Shown piece after piece: positions 49,479 to 60,000 of a stretch of 64,000 nucleotides of DNA. Origin of the DNA: Streptomyces geranii (GTDB lineage: Bacteria > Actinomycetota > Actinomycetes > Streptomycetales > Streptomycetaceae). The stretch is from positions 62,001 through 126,000 of the forward strand of contig NZ_PJME01000015.1 of NCBI RefSeq assembly GCF_002954775.1, written 5' to 3'. The notes beneath the pieces are model-generated. The model was not told the DNA's origin and ran no database searches. It saw only the letters and a list, made by a program, of their open reading frames with translations. Within the stretch, counting starts at the first letter, position 1; the number at the start of each line of letters is the position of its first letter. The position numbers and the translations under genes are program-made.

Positions 49479-52439
49479 TCATACGACGATGCAAGTCATC
49501 GCCGCCCACAGCAGCGGCGAGTGCTCGATCCGGCCCCCCGCCCGCCAGTTGTCCAGCTGCTCGCGCTGCCAGTCGCCCAACCTGCCCACCGGGTCCGGGT
49601 GTTCGTGTGCCGCGTCGATCGCGGTGATCGCCGCCGACAGGGGTCGTACGGACTCCGGGAGGGACGCCAGACGGTGGAAGGCGAAGCTTGTCGGGAGGGG
49701 CCAGCGGGTGGCTGTCACCAGGTCGGCGCCGTTGTGGAGCATGGCCGTCGCCAGGCCGAAGGACTCGGCGAAGCGCAGGTCGCCGCCGCTCTCGCAGGCG
49801 ATCAGGGCCACCCGGGGCGGGGCCGGCCAGATGCGGGAGCCCGGTTCGCCGTCGGCGCGCAGTGGCAGGGTGCCGAGGAGCAGGTCCTTCGCCGACAGCG
49901 GGCGGTGGGTACGGATCGGGTCGGTCAGGCCGGTGGTGTCCGGGCCGCAGGACAGATGGAGCGTGCCGTCCTCGCTCTGGCCGCCCGCCACCGGGGCGCC
50001 GCTCACATGGCCGACGTAGAGAAGCCTGCGCGGGCCCTTGCGGAGGGCCTCGCTCAGCCAGTCCCGGTCCAGGTCGGTGCGGCGGAACGCCTCCGCCGGG
50101 GTGGTGACGGACGGTACTGCCGTGCCCGCGTCGAGGTGCTTCCGGACGAGGGAGAGCAGGTCCGGGTCCGAGCCAGGGGGGCCGAGGACCGAGCCGAGCG
50201 GGGAGTCGGCCCGGAATCCCGGGATTCGGGGGTCCAGGACGAGGACGACCCCGTCGGACTTCGCTTCGGACTTCGCTTCGGACTTCGCTTCGGGTTGCGC
50301 GTCCGGTGTCGGAGTCGGGCGGCGTAGTGATGTCGGTGCTGTCGTCGCGACGTCCGCGAGGTCTATCAGTCTTACGTTCGTATCCGTATCCGTGTCCGCG
50401 TCCAACGCTAGTAGTTCCCAGGGAACTTGGGCCACCCTCGGGGACGGCTGGACGCGGATCAGCGGGCGGTGGCCCGTGTGTGCCGCCACCTGGCGTATCT
50501 GCGCTGTCAGGCCCTCCGGCCACAGGGCTTCCGCCAGTCGGCGGGCCAGGCGGCGCTCGGCGGCGGGGTTCGCCAGTGCGCCCGAGGTGAGTGCCCGCGC
50601 CATTCCCGCCGCGCCCTTGCCCGACTCGGGCAACGCGGCTGCCAACTCCCGCACCGCTTCGTCGACTTCGTCGGCGGGGGCGTGTCCCGTGCCGAAGCCC
50701 TTCGCGCCGCCCGCCCAGGTCCAGGTCATGAACAGGTCGCCGGCGTCGGCCAGTCGGATCTGGACGACCGGCCGGTTCGTGAGGTCGTCGGTGATCCAGA
50801 AGGGGACCTCGTCGTCGTCCACGATCCGGCGGTGATAGCGGAACTCGGCCGCCGCGATGTACTCCTGGAGCGCGACCCGGCCGGGGCCCTGGGCGGCCAT
50901 CCGCACCTTCGGCGGCGGCGCGACCCGCAGGCCCGCCGATGCCGCCGCCTCCGCCGCCACTCCCCCGAGCGCCAACGGGCCGTCGGCTCGCCCGTACGCC
51001 CTGTCCGCCTTCATGGCCGCGTTCGGGAACAGTCCCGGACCTGCCTCGCTGGGCGGCGTCAGTGCCAGGGACGCGCCCGCGCTGCGGTGTTCCACCAGCT
51101 CGAAGAGCAGGCCCTGGTCCTGTCGGCGGATCGCCAGCCGGAAGGCCAACTCCATTCCCTCGTCGGCGAGTTGGAGCCATTGTGCGCGGGCGTGGGCGGT
51201 GGCGAAGTCGTAGCGGGCCGCCTGGAGGGCCAGGGCGGCGGGGAGGGCGAGGGAGAGCGCGTCGGCGATCGAGCGCCGCTCGTGGTCGCCGTGGTCCGTC
51301 CGGACGAGGTTGTCCTCCAGGGTGGTCGCCAGCATGAGGTCGACCTGGGCGCAGCGCTCGTACACCTCCCGCTCCTGGTAGACGTCACGGGCCGTCTGGG
51401 CCAGGCGTTTCATCTCCTCGATGTCGCCACGGTCGTACGCGTGCCGGGCACCCAGCAGCATCGTGTCGGCGGCGGCGATCGAGGCGCCCAGTTCCTCGAA
51501 GCGGGCCAGGCTCGCCGTCGTCAGGTCGGCCGCGCCTGCCAAGTCGCCACGCAGGCCCGCGAGATGGGCCCGGGCCTGTTCGCAGACCGCCAGGTCCCCG
51601 TACAGCCCCTGCTGCTCGAAGTACGCGGACGCCTCCCCGAACAGCCGCTCCGCCAGGGCGTGTTCGCCCCGCTCCAGCGCTACCCACGCCCGGTGCGCGA
51701 GCATCGTCCGCTGCTCGCCGAGGTCACCCAGGGCGCGGTAGTGCTCCTCCGCGCGGGTCAGGTGGTCCTCGGCCGCGTCGAACCGGCCCGTCGAGGAGCA
51801 GATCAGGGCCAGGGTGGTCAGCAGCCTCGGTACCGTCTCCAACTCCGTTGCCCCGGCCGCCTGGAGGGCGGCGAGGAGTGCCGTCGCTTGGTCCTCCGCC
51901 GGGCCCCACTCGCCCCGGTCCATCAGCAACAGCACACGGCTAAGGGCCAGTTCGGATCCGCGCAGGCCCTCGGGGTCGTCGAACTCCGGGAGTCTGAGCG
52001 TCGCTTCGTCGAGGGCGGCCAGCGCCTCGTCCAGGCGGCCGGTCCTGCGCAGCAGGTCGGTTCTGCCGATCAGCGTGCGGAGCAGCATCTCCAGCCACAG
52101 CTGACGGCCGCGCGGGCCCATCGGATGCGACGCGATGCTGTCCAGCAGGGCGCGGGCGCGTCCGCCCGCCTCCTCCGCACCGGCCAGGTCCGTCGCGGTG
52201 AGCCGGACGCTCGCGAGGTTGGACAGCAGGTGTGCCCGCAGGAAACGTACGTCGGGCGAGTCCTCGATGGACTCCGCCAGCGTGAGCAACTCCGCGTACA
52301 CGGCGCACGCTGCGGCGAGGTCGCCCGCCAGCTGGTGCTCCTCGGCCAGGGCGAAGGCACTGTCGAACGGCTCCCCGTACAGCTGCGGCACGCCCGCGCC
52401 CGCCTCTTGCGGCTCCCGCTCGTTCTCCTCGTTCGGCAT
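49479..52439 (-). CDS. TPR-CHAT caspase-like protease
   Basis: A 986-residue protein. The N-terminal half (to about 430) is a series of TPR-like helices (AAACAVYAELLTLAESIED, LDEALAALDEATLRLPEF, FDAAEDHLTRAEEHYRALG). A linker domain follows, then the CHAT caspase-fold protease near 700-970. The catalytic dyad appears intact: His811 in LLYVGHVSG and Cys882 in ALIACESGG. A short repeated KSEAKSEAKSEAKSD segment precedes the CHAT domain. CHAT proteins are effectors in bacterial conflict and programmed-death systems, activated by partner sensors. It is the last gene of a three-gene operon with the two unknown proteins upstream. Confidence 0.88.
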   Translation of the reverse strand: MPNEENEREPQEAGAGVPQLYGEPFDSAFALAEEHQLAGDLAAACAVYAELLTLAESIEDSPDVRFLRAHLLSNLASVRLTATDLAGAEEAGGRARALLDSIASHPMGPRGRQLWLEMLLRTLIGRTDLLRRTGRLDEALAALDEATLRLPEFDDPEGLRGSELALSRVLLLMDRGEWGPAEDQATALLAALQAAGATELETVPRLLTTLALICSSTGRFDAAEDHLTRAEEHYRALGDLGEQRTMLAHRAWVALERGEHALAERLFGEASAYFEQQGLYGDLAVCEQARAHLAGLRGDLAGAADLTTASLARFEELGASIAAADTMLLGARHAYDRGDIEEMKRLAQTARDVYQEREVYERCAQVDLMLATTLEDNLVRTDHGDHERRSIADALSLALPAALALQAARYDFATAHARAQWLQLADEGMELAFRLAIRRQDQGLLFELVEHRSAGASLALTPPSEAGPGLFPNAAMKADRAYGRADGPLALGGVAAEAAASAGLRVAPPPKVRMAAQGPGRVALQEYIAAAEFRYHRRIVDDDEVPFWITDDLTNRPVVQIRLADAGDLFMTWTWAGGAKGFGTGHAPADEVDEAVRELAAALPESGKGAAGMARALTSGALANPAAERRLARRLAEALWPEGLTAQIRQVAAHTGHRPLIRVQPSPRVAQVPWELLALDADTDTDTNVRLIDLADVATTAPTSLRRPTPTPDAQPEAKSEAKSEAKSDGVVLVLDPRIPGFRADSPLGSVLGPPGSDPDLLSLVRKHLDAGTAVPSVTTPAEAFRRTDLDRDWLSEALRKGPRRLLYVGHVSGAPVAGGQSEDGTLHLSCGPDTTGLTDPIRTHRPLSAKDLLLGTLPLRADGEPGSRIWPAPPRVALIACESGGDLRFAESFGLATAMLHNGADLVTATRWPLPTSFAFHRLASLPESVRPLSAAITAIDAAHEHPDPVGRLGDWQREQLDNWRAGGRIEHSPLLWAAMTCIVV

Positions 52440-52452
52440 GTGTCAGCAGTCC

Positions 52453-53739
52453 TCAGTAGTCCTCGTCCGTGACGGCGGCTGCGGTCTCGGCGAGGAACGG
52501 TGCCGAGGGGGTGTCGTGCGGCGACCCGTCGTGCGCCGAGTGCTCCGTCGCCGCAGTTGTCAGCCGACGCCGGACCAGCGCCCGTACGGCTTCACGGGCC
52601 GCGCGGGTCCCGGCCGCGTCCTCCGGTGTACCGGGGGCCGGGTCGAAGCCCGGCAGCAGGACGCCGACCTCGATATGTGGCGTCGGCACCCCGGCCAGCA
52701 GCTCCGGGGCCAGCTCGCGGCGGCCCGTCCACAGGTCGTTCTGCCTGGTGAGGGGCACGCGGTGCGGGTCGCCGCCGTTCACGTGGACCTCCGCGACGAG
52801 CTGTGCCCCCGCCAGCGGTGCCGTGCTGTGGGCGACCACCTCGACCTCGATCCGCCGCCGGGCGCCGAGTGCCCGCGCCGTCCAGGCCACCGCGTCCTCG
52901 GCCGCGTCGACGAAGCCGGGCGGGTAGCGGCGCCAGTCGTTGGTGCCGTGGCCCCTGGCGATCAACCGGCCGCCCGCGCCCAGCTGTTCGCCCGCTGCGA
53001 GGGCGTAGGCGCGGTCGGGATGTGTGAAGAGCGTGGCAGGGGCTGTCGGCGGACCACCGGTCGGGCCCTGCCGGTACAGGGAGGTACGGAGTTCACGCAG
53101 GGCCGGGCCGTCCAGGCCCGCCGTGTCCGCCGCGTCGTCGATCAGGCGCAGGACGCTCTCCAAATGGCGTGCTGTGTGCGTCTGTTGAGCCTCTCCACGC
53201 CACCACCTGATCAGCGGGTCCAGGGCTTCCTGGTGCTCCACGATCAGTTCGGACGCGCGGTCGTCGCCCTCGTCACCGTCGAACAGCTGCTGGCAGTGGT
53301 GGGTGAGCGCGGCCAACTCCAGTCCCAGCAAGGCCGGTTCGAGGGTCGGTATCCCGTCCGGGTACGAGGCCGGCCACCAGCGGGCCGCCCAGTGGCCGAG
53401 GGCGAGGCGGGCCGAGCCGCCGGTGAGGGCGGTCGGGTGCGCTGTCACCCGTACGCCGGTCGGACCCGTATCCGTGTCCGCGCAGTCGTGGACGGCCGCG
53501 GCGACGCCCTCCCCGTACACCACCCACAGCCACTGCTGGGCCCGCCCCGGATCGTCGATCTCCGCCGAGGGCAGGCCGACGGAGTCATCCGGAACCGGCC
53601 AGGTCAGTACCGCACCCGCCACCTCAAGGACCGCCCGAGTGAAGTCCCGTTCCACCGGGGCCGGTTCACCGACCGGCACGACCCGGACCGTACCGTCCCC
53701 GCCCCGCGCGACCCGCACTTCCACGCCCGCCCCCGCCAT
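52453..53739 (-). CDS. Unknown protein of CHAT operon (middle gene)
   Basis: A 428-residue soluble protein. I do not recognise a named domain. Visible segments are FTRAVLEVAGAVLTWPVPDD, LGHWAARWWPASYPDG, ALLGLELAALTHHCQQLFDG and a Trp-rich QEALDPLIRWWRGEA, followed by a beta-rich C-terminal part (RIEVEVVAHSTAPLAGAQLV). ATG 53739 has AGGAG a few bases upstream and shares one base with the stop of the preceding gene (TGATG), so translation is coupled. The stop lies 13 bases before the CHAT gene. A role as adaptor, sensor or regulator of the protease is inferred from context only. Confidence 0.75.
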   Translation of the reverse strand: MAGAGVEVRVARGGDGTVRVVPVGEPAPVERDFTRAVLEVAGAVLTWPVPDDSVGLPSAEIDDPGRAQQWLWVVYGEGVAAAVHDCADTDTGPTGVRVTAHPTALTGGSARLALGHWAARWWPASYPDGIPTLEPALLGLELAALTHHCQQLFDGDEGDDRASELIVEHQEALDPLIRWWRGEAQQTHTARHLESVLRLIDDAADTAGLDGPALRELRTSLYRQGPTGGPPTAPATLFTHPDRAYALAAGEQLGAGGRLIARGHGTNDWRRYPPGFVDAAEDAVAWTARALGARRRIEVEVVAHSTAPLAGAQLVAEVHVNGGDPHRVPLTRQNDLWTGRRELAPELLAGVPTPHIEVGVLLPGFDPAPGTPEDAAGTRAAREAVRALVRRRLTTAATEHSAHDGSPHDTPSAPFLAETAAAVTDEDY

Positions 53740-55124
53740 CACGCGCTCCTCGTCCCGGCCGCCCCGACCGCAGGCGCGGTGCCCGTCGACAGGGTGCGCA
53801 GGGCCGAGCGGACCCGGGCGCGGTGGTCCATCATCACCGAGCGGGCGACCCCGTCGAGCACCGTCCAGGCCGACGCGAGGTCGGGCAGGGGTGCGTCGCG
53901 GACGTCGCGGCCGTGCAGGCGTACCCACAGGCGCCGCATGTAGGCGGCCCACGGCGTACGGAGGTCCTGGGCGAGGGCGTCCAGGACGCCGCCGCCGTCC
54001 GGATCCGGGTGCGGGGAGACCGTCATCCGGCGGGCGCGCAGCACCGAAGCCTCGCGCTGCCAGCGGCTGTTGACGACGCGATGGGCTGCCGTGCGGCCCG
54101 TCGTACCCCCGGTGCCCAGCGGGTCGAGGCCCGCCGCGAGCCGGCCGCCGAGGACGACGGCGACGCGCAGGCTCTCGTCGTACAGGCCGAGCGGGGCGCA
54201 GCTGCGGCCGGTCTCGCGGGCGACGAGTTCCGGCACCGTCGGGAGTTCGTCCCGGTGGGCCGAGGACTGGAGGACGACGAAGAGCCGCTCGAAGAGGGTG
54301 CGGTCGAGCGGCGCGGGCAGGGTGGCCGTCGATGCGCCCCGGCCGACCTCCGGACGCGGCGGTGTCCGCCGGCCGGTCAGGCCCAGGTGGGTCGGCAGGT
54401 CGTCGCGGCCCCAGACGCCGGGCGTGTCCGCCCACAGGGCCCGGCCGAACAGGGCGCCGTGGCCCGCCTCGACCATGGCGGTGTACGAGGGTGCGCCGTC
54501 GGCCGGGCCCGGTGCGCCGCAGGCGTCCAGGGCCTCGGCGGCGTGTGCGGCGAGCGTCGCCGTCGAGGCCGCGTCGGAGGTCGCCGGGGGGCGGTGCGCC
54601 CAGCCGGTGGCCAGGTCCCCGTCGAGCCGGAGGCGTCGCGCGGCGTCGGCCAGGTGGTTCTTGAGGGCGTCCACCGTGCGTCCGCCGGGGGTGTCCGCCA
54701 CCTCCTCGACCACGTCCCTGGCCGTCACGTCGGCGTCGGCCGCGGGCGCCCCGTGTTCGGTGGCCAGCTCGAAGCAGCGCTGGAAGTACAGGTCCTGGGG
54801 GTTGCCCGCGACGATGCCCAGCGCCCGGCGGGCCTTCTTGAGCAACGTGAACCACTGTGCCGTCGCCGTGAGACGCGCGCCCGAGTCCCGGACCAGCCCG
54901 TCGAGACGCGCGGCCTGCGCCGGTTCGAGGAAGTCCGCCGCGAGTTCGGGACGCAGCGCCGGGCGGACGATCAGCGGCAGCACGATCAGCTTGACCGTCC
55001 GGGTCAGCGGCGCCCCGCCGGGACCGCTGAGCGGCTCAAGGCCGGGTCCGAGGCCGCGCCAGGCACGGTCGATGACCAGGGCGCGCGGTCGGCGCTCACC
55101 GGTCGGCTGGCTGATGGACGGCAT
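53739..55124 (-). CDS. Unknown protein of CHAT operon (first gene)
   Basis: A 461-residue soluble protein without a domain I can name. Helical segments include FLEPAQAARLDGLVRDSGAR, ATAQWFTLLKKARRALGIVA and TLFERLFVVLQSSAHRDELP. It resembles, in general build, proteins annotated as caspase/TPR-associated (CATRA-type) conflict components, but this is recollection. ATG 55124 lacks a ribosome site and has TACGCT eight bases upstream, consistent with a leaderless transcript; a longer frame to 55211 adds a repetitive RPQVRPPVRSEIR stretch that looks non-coding. It opens the three-gene CHAT operon. Confidence 0.75.
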   Translation of the reverse strand: MPSISQPTGERRPRALVIDRAWRGLGPGLEPLSGPGGAPLTRTVKLIVLPLIVRPALRPELAADFLEPAQAARLDGLVRDSGARLTATAQWFTLLKKARRALGIVAGNPQDLYFQRCFELATEHGAPAADADVTARDVVEEVADTPGGRTVDALKNHLADAARRLRLDGDLATGWAHRPPATSDAASTATLAAHAAEALDACGAPGPADGAPSYTAMVEAGHGALFGRALWADTPGVWGRDDLPTHLGLTGRRTPPRPEVGRGASTATLPAPLDRTLFERLFVVLQSSAHRDELPTVPELVARETGRSCAPLGLYDESLRVAVVLGGRLAAGLDPLGTGGTTGRTAAHRVVNSRWQREASVLRARRMTVSPHPDPDGGGVLDALAQDLRTPWAAYMRRLWVRLHGRDVRDAPLPDLASAWTVLDGVARSVMMDHRARVRSALRTLSTGTAPAVGAAGTRSA

Positions 55125-55263
55125 GCCAGGAGCGTACGCCGCGCGTATTTCGGACCGGACCGGCGGCCGGACCTGCGGCCGAACCTGGGATCGGTAGGCG
55201 TCACCGGCCACCTACCGTCCAGATCGTCATCGTCGGATGAGGGAATCGAAAGGGGAACCAGTC

Positions 55264-55701
55264 ATGGGACTCTTCGGGCGGCGCAAGAGCCGTGAGGAGA
55301 AGGCGGCCGAGATCGCGGGCAAGGTGGCGAGCGGCAAGGGCTTCTACGGCCGGACCACGCGCGCGTTCCTCGGCCAGGAGGACTTCGCCAAGGTGCAGCA
55401 GTCGATCGGCGCCTACAACTCCGGCCTGGATGTTCAGCAGTTGCTGGCCGCCGGGGTGCCGACCGTACCGGCCGTCGTCGTGTCGATCGGCGACACCGGC
55501 AAGCTGATCAACTACGACCCGGTGGTCGACCTGGACCTCCAGCTCACCGGCACCGCCGAGCGGATCGCGCTCCAGACCATCGTCTCGAAGCTTCGGATTC
55601 CGCGTACGGGCGACCAGGTGCTGCTGATCGCCGACCCCGCCCGCCCCGGTGCCTACCTCTACGCCGGTGACGGTGTGGCGACGGACCGGCCGGACGCCTG
55701 A
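55264..55701 (+). CDS. Small conserved hypothetical cytosolic protein
   Basis: A 145-residue soluble protein. It begins MGLFGRRKSREEKAAEIAGK, followed by a region with DFAKVQQSIGAYNSGLDVQQ and a C-terminal beta-rich half (VVVSIGDTGKLINYDPVVDL, GDQVLLIADPARPGAYLYA). The C-terminal half recalls the small beta-barrel found in nearby DUF3592 proteins. ATG 55264 has a GAAAGGGG site. The next gene starts two bases after its stop, so it leads a three-gene operon divergent from the CHAT operon. Confidence 0.75.
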   Translation: MGLFGRRKSREEKAAEIAGKVASGKGFYGRTTRAFLGQEDFAKVQQSIGAYNSGLDVQQLLAAGVPTVPAVVVSIGDTGKLINYDPVVDLDLQLTGTAERIALQTIVSKLRIPRTGDQVLLIADPARPGAYLYAGDGVATDRPDA

Positions 55702-55702
55702 G

Positions 55703-56176
55703 ATGACGGACGGGCCGGGCAGCTCGGAGGGCGCGGAGCCGACTCGGGTGGACCGGGTCGGTGCGGCGGGCGCCGTGCTCCTCTACACCAGCGCCGCGGG
55801 GATGTGCGTATGGGGACCGGTGTTGCTGGGGTTCACCGTCTTCACCGACGCCTCGATGCTGGTCCCAGGCATCCTGGTCACCGTGCTCTGCCTGCCCCTC
55901 GGCATCGCCCTCTGGTGCTTCGCCAGTGTGGAGCGGGAGCACAACCGGCTGCTGGACACGGTCGGGGTGCCGGCTGCGGGCGAGATCACCGACCTGAGCA
56001 CCTGGTCGGACGGGGATGACTCCGGGATCGCGGTCGCCCTGCGGATCAGCGGACCGGGATTCACCGCGTTCGACGCGACCTGGAAGCGCTCGCCGGACGC
56101 CGGCCTGCGGGTGGGCCTGCGCATCGCGGTCGTCGTCGACCCGACCCGGCGCCTGTACCGCATCGAGACCCGGTGA
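55703..56176 (+). CDS. Two-span membrane protein with small C-terminal domain
   Basis: A 157-residue membrane protein. Two spans (about residues 20-43 and 50-72: AVLLYTSAAGMCVWGPVLLG; VPGILVTVLCLPLGIALWCF) are followed by a soluble C-terminal domain (HNRLLDTVGVPAAGEITDLS...VGLRIAVVVDPTRRLYRIET) of DUF3592-like beta character. It is translationally coupled to the next gene through a GTGA overlap. Function unknown. Confidence 0.75.
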   Translation: MTDGPGSSEGAEPTRVDRVGAAGAVLLYTSAAGMCVWGPVLLGFTVFTDASMLVPGILVTVLCLPLGIALWCFASVEREHNRLLDTVGVPAAGEITDLSTWSDGDDSGIAVALRISGPGFTAFDATWKRSPDAGLRVGLRIAVVVDPTRRLYRIETR

Positions 56177-57060
56177 ACACACACCACATGTACGACGCGC
56201 ACGACCTGCTGCAGCTGTGGTGGACGGTCCCCGCAGGACTGGCGCTTCTCGGCTACGCCCTCTCCCTCGCCGGACTGACCCCGGCCCGGCGGGCCGTCTG
56301 GACCACGGCCCGGATCGTCTCGGTGGAGCAGCCCGCGCACGGCGCCTCCAAGTACCCCGGCATACCGGTCACGGTCGCCTTCCCGCACCCGGCCGGCGGG
56401 CCGGACGTCGTCCTCCCGAACACCGGCAAGCACGGTCATACGTTCACGGAGGCGTGGGTGGGCCGCGAGGTGGCGGTACGTCATCCGCGCGGGCGCCCCG
56501 ACCGGTTCCGTGTCGTGCTCGACACCGTCCCCGACCGGAGCGGCCGGGGTACTCCCAACTGCGCGGTCGCCCTGCTCCTCGTCGGGCTGGTCGTCCACGC
56601 GACCGTCCTGTGGGGATACCCGTGGGCGCTGCTCGGGTTCGGGGCGCTGCTCACCGTGTTCACCGCGACGGGCGCCGACCTGCGCAACGTACGTCTCCGT
56701 GCCGCCCTGCTGGCCGACGGCGTCGCCGTGGCCGTACCGGCGCGGGTCGTGGCCGTCACCAGGGACGTCCACACCGACGGCGAGGGCGAGGAGATCGTCA
56801 ACCACGCCCCCGTCATCGTCTTCACCACCGCCGAGGGCATCCGGATGACCGTGCTGTGCCGCGAGGGCGTCCCCAAGCCCCGCAGCTCACTGGGCCGCGA
56901 CCTGACCATCCACTACGCGCCCGCCGCCCCAAGGGTCTACACCCCGGACCTGGCGGCCGAGCACCGCGACAACGAGGGGACACTCGGCGTCGTCGTCCTC
57001 GTGCTGATCGCCGGGGTGGCGGCGACGGTCACCGGCGCGACCCTGCTCTGGCGGCAGTGA
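56173..57060 (+). CDS. DUF3592-like membrane protein
   Basis: A 295-residue membrane protein with an N-terminal span (PAGLALLGYALSLAGLTPAR), an extracytoplasmic beta-rich DUF3592-type module (TARIVSVEQPAHGASKYPGI ... VAVRHPRGRPDRFRVV), two central spans (NCAVALLLVGLVVHATVLWG; WALLGFGALLTVFTATG), a second module (AVPARVVAVTRDVHTDGEGE), and a C-terminal span (LGVVVLVLIAGVAATVTGAT). The duplicated module-span layout is typical of DUF3592 proteins, whose role is unknown. Confidence 0.8.
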   Translation: MNTHHMYDAHDLLQLWWTVPAGLALLGYALSLAGLTPARRAVWTTARIVSVEQPAHGASKYPGIPVTVAFPHPAGGPDVVLPNTGKHGHTFTEAWVGREVAVRHPRGRPDRFRVVLDTVPDRSGRGTPNCAVALLLVGLVVHATVLWGYPWALLGFGALLTVFTATGADLRNVRLRAALLADGVAVAVPARVVAVTRDVHTDGEGEEIVNHAPVIVFTTAEGIRMTVLCREGVPKPRSSLGRDLTIHYAPAAPRVYTPDLAAEHRDNEGTLGVVVLVLIAGVAATVTGATLLWRQ

Positions 57061-57098
57061 CCAGTGACCGTCGACGGAGGCTTTCCGCTCCCGAGCCC

Positions 57099-60000
57099 CT
57101 ACTTGACGATCCGATAGGCCCGCTGGATCGTCTGCTTCAGCGTGTTCCCGTCCTTGTCCGTGAGCGTCACCCGCAGCGACACCGTGCCCGCCTTCGCCGG
57201 GTGGCGCAGGTCGAGGTGCTTGCCTGCGACCGCCTTCGCCGGCTGCCAGGTGCGGCCGTCGTCGTAGGAGACGGAGAAGGCCAGCTTGCGGGCGGTGCTC
57301 GCGGTGGCCGCGCCCTCGACCGTGAAGGGCACCGAGAACCTCGTACCCGCCTTGGCCGTGCTCGCCGCGCTCAGCTTGGGCGAGAAGCGGACCACCGACA
57401 GCGGCAGCCGCTGCCCGACCCCCGTGACGTGCGCGGAGGTGAAGGTCCACTCGGCGGCGACCCGGGTGGAGACCGACGAGAGGGAGGTGGGGCGGGAGAC
57501 GTCCGTGGTCAGGCGGTAGGCGCGCTTGGCGGCGGGGAGGTCGTACGAGACGCCGGACAGGTCCGTGTCCGTGGCGAAGATCTTCGTGCCGCCCGCGTAC
57601 AGGGTGCTCCTGGCCCTGCTGTGGCTGGAGTCGCCGACATGCCCGGCGCCGTCCGAGAAGAGCGGAAGGTACGCCATGAAGGTGTCACCGACCCGGACCG
57701 CACCCGGCCGGTCCTCGTTGCCGGTCAGCGGGCCCGTGAGGTGCGGGCCGAAGACGCCGGTGTTGAAGCGCTCGGTGTACTGCCTGCCCGCGCTGTACGT
57801 ACGGGGGTTCGCGGTCCACTGACCGGCGTCGTACACGGTCTCGCCGTCCGCGTCCGTGCCGCTCGTCTGCCAGAGGGAGTACCGCCACTGCACGCCCGGC
57901 AGGACGTACTCGGTGAGGTTGGCGGGCAGGGCGAACTCGGTCGGGTGGAAGTCGAGCCAGAAGCCGCCCCCGGGTACGAGGGGCGCGGCGACGAGCGACC
58001 CCTTCTTGCCCTTGACGGACGCACCGGCGGGGATGCCGATCTTGGCGAACTGCGAGCGCTTCAGGTTCATGGTGAAGCCGGACAGGTCGCCGGTACGGTT
58101 CATCGCCGGCCGGTAGTTCGTACTGCCGTGCGTCCAGGTGCCGTTGTACTGCGCGAACGCCTCGTTCCCGGGCAGCCGGGCGCCGAACTGCCCGACCCGC
58201 AGCTTGGCGAAGCTGCCCAGGTCGTACGTGCTGACGCTCCGCTGCCGGTCGATGGCGAAGCCGTAGTTGAGGGTGGCGTCGGTCTGCCTGGCCTTGGCGT
58301 CCGGCACGGTGATCCGGACCGGCTTGGCCTTGCGGGCGTCCATGACGAGGGTGGTGTCACGGGTGAGCGAGAACTTCGGGTTGAGGAGGAGGGCCAGCTC
58401 ACCGGCGTCGGGGTTCGCGCCCGTGTCGATCCGGCCTTCGAGGCTGTACCGGCCCCTGGGCAGCCGCACGGTGAACTCGCCGTCCGTGTCGTCCGCGTAG
58501 TCGTTCCAGATCTCGTTGTCGAGCCCCTGCACCCCGGTCTCCGACCGCCCGGTGGGCTTCCCGTCGAGGCCGAGGTGCTTGACCGTCAGGTCGTACGACT
58601 CGACCTCGCGCTGCAGGCCCACACCGGTCCGTACGGTCGTGCCGGCGCCGTCCGTCGCGACGACCGAGCCGCCGAAGCCGCCGTCGGCCGTGCCCGCGCT
58701 GCTGTCGGCGGTGACCTGCGCGGTCGCCGTACCGCCCGCCGGGACGGTGAGCCGCTTCGGCGAGACCTCGAACATGCCCTCGGCGGCGGGCTTCCCGTCC
58801 TCGCCGTACGCCTCGGTGGTGAGGTCGAGGGTGAGGGGGCTGTCTCCGTCGTTGCGGTAGGTGACGTCCTTGGTGACGGGCTTGTCGTCGGTGTGCGGCC
58901 ACTGCTGGGCCGGGAAGCCGACGGTCGCGGGCGTCGTGCTGAGCCGCTGGTCGAGCGCGCGGACGATGTCCGTACGTCCCGTGCCCTGCGCGAACGCCGA
59001 GACGCCGACCGTCGGCTTGGCGGACCCGGTGAGGGCGGCCTTGAGGCGCTCGCCGGTCCAGTCGGGGTGGCGCTGGGCGAGGATCGCGGCGGCGCCCGCG
59101 ACATGCGGGGTCGCCATCGACGTACCGCTCATCGAGACGTAGCCGTCGGCGGCCGGGTCGCCCTCGGTGCCCTCGGCTGCCTTCGCGGCGACGATGTCGA
59201 CGCCGGGGGCGGTGATGTCCGGCTTCAGCGAACCGTCCGCCGTCGGGCCCCGGCTGGAGAAGTCGGCCATCGTGTCGTCGCGGTCCACCGCGCCCACGGT
59301 GAGCGCGGCGGCGGCGCTGCCCGGCGAACCGACGGTGCCGGCGGCCGGGCCGTCGTTCCCGGCGGCGATCACGAAGAGGGCGCCGGAGGAGGCGGACAGC
59401 TCGTTCACCGCCTGTTCGAGGGGGTCGTCACCGGGGCCGTCGGGGCCGCCGAGGCTGAGGTTGATCACCTTGGCGCCCTGGGCGACGGCCCACTGGGCAC
59501 CGGCGATGATCCCGGACTCCTCGCCGTAGCCGCTGTCGTCGAGCACCTTGCCGCTGATCAGCCGGGCGCCCGGGGCGACCCCCTTGTACTTGCCCCCGGA
59601 CTTCGCACCGGACCCGGCGACGGTGGAGGCGACATGCGTGCCGTGCCCGACGCGGTCGACGGTGTCGGCCGACTCGGAGAAGTTCCTGGCCGCGTCGATC
59701 CGGCCCCGCAGATCCGGGTGCGTGCCGTCGACCCCGGTGTCCAGGACGGCGACCTTGACGCCCTTGCCGTCGTACCCGGCGGCCCAGGCCTCGGGTGCGC
59801 CGATCTGGGCGGTGCTCCTGTCGAGGGCGGCCTCCACCTTCCCGTCGAGCCAGATCTTCTCGACCCGGGCCGCCGAACGCGCGGTGCCGTTGCCCCCGCT
59901 GCCGCCGGTGAGCGTCTCCCACAGCTCGGCGCCGTCGGCCTTACGGGCCTTCACCGCGTCCCCGTTGACACTGGGCAGATCCCGGCTGACCCGGGCGCCG

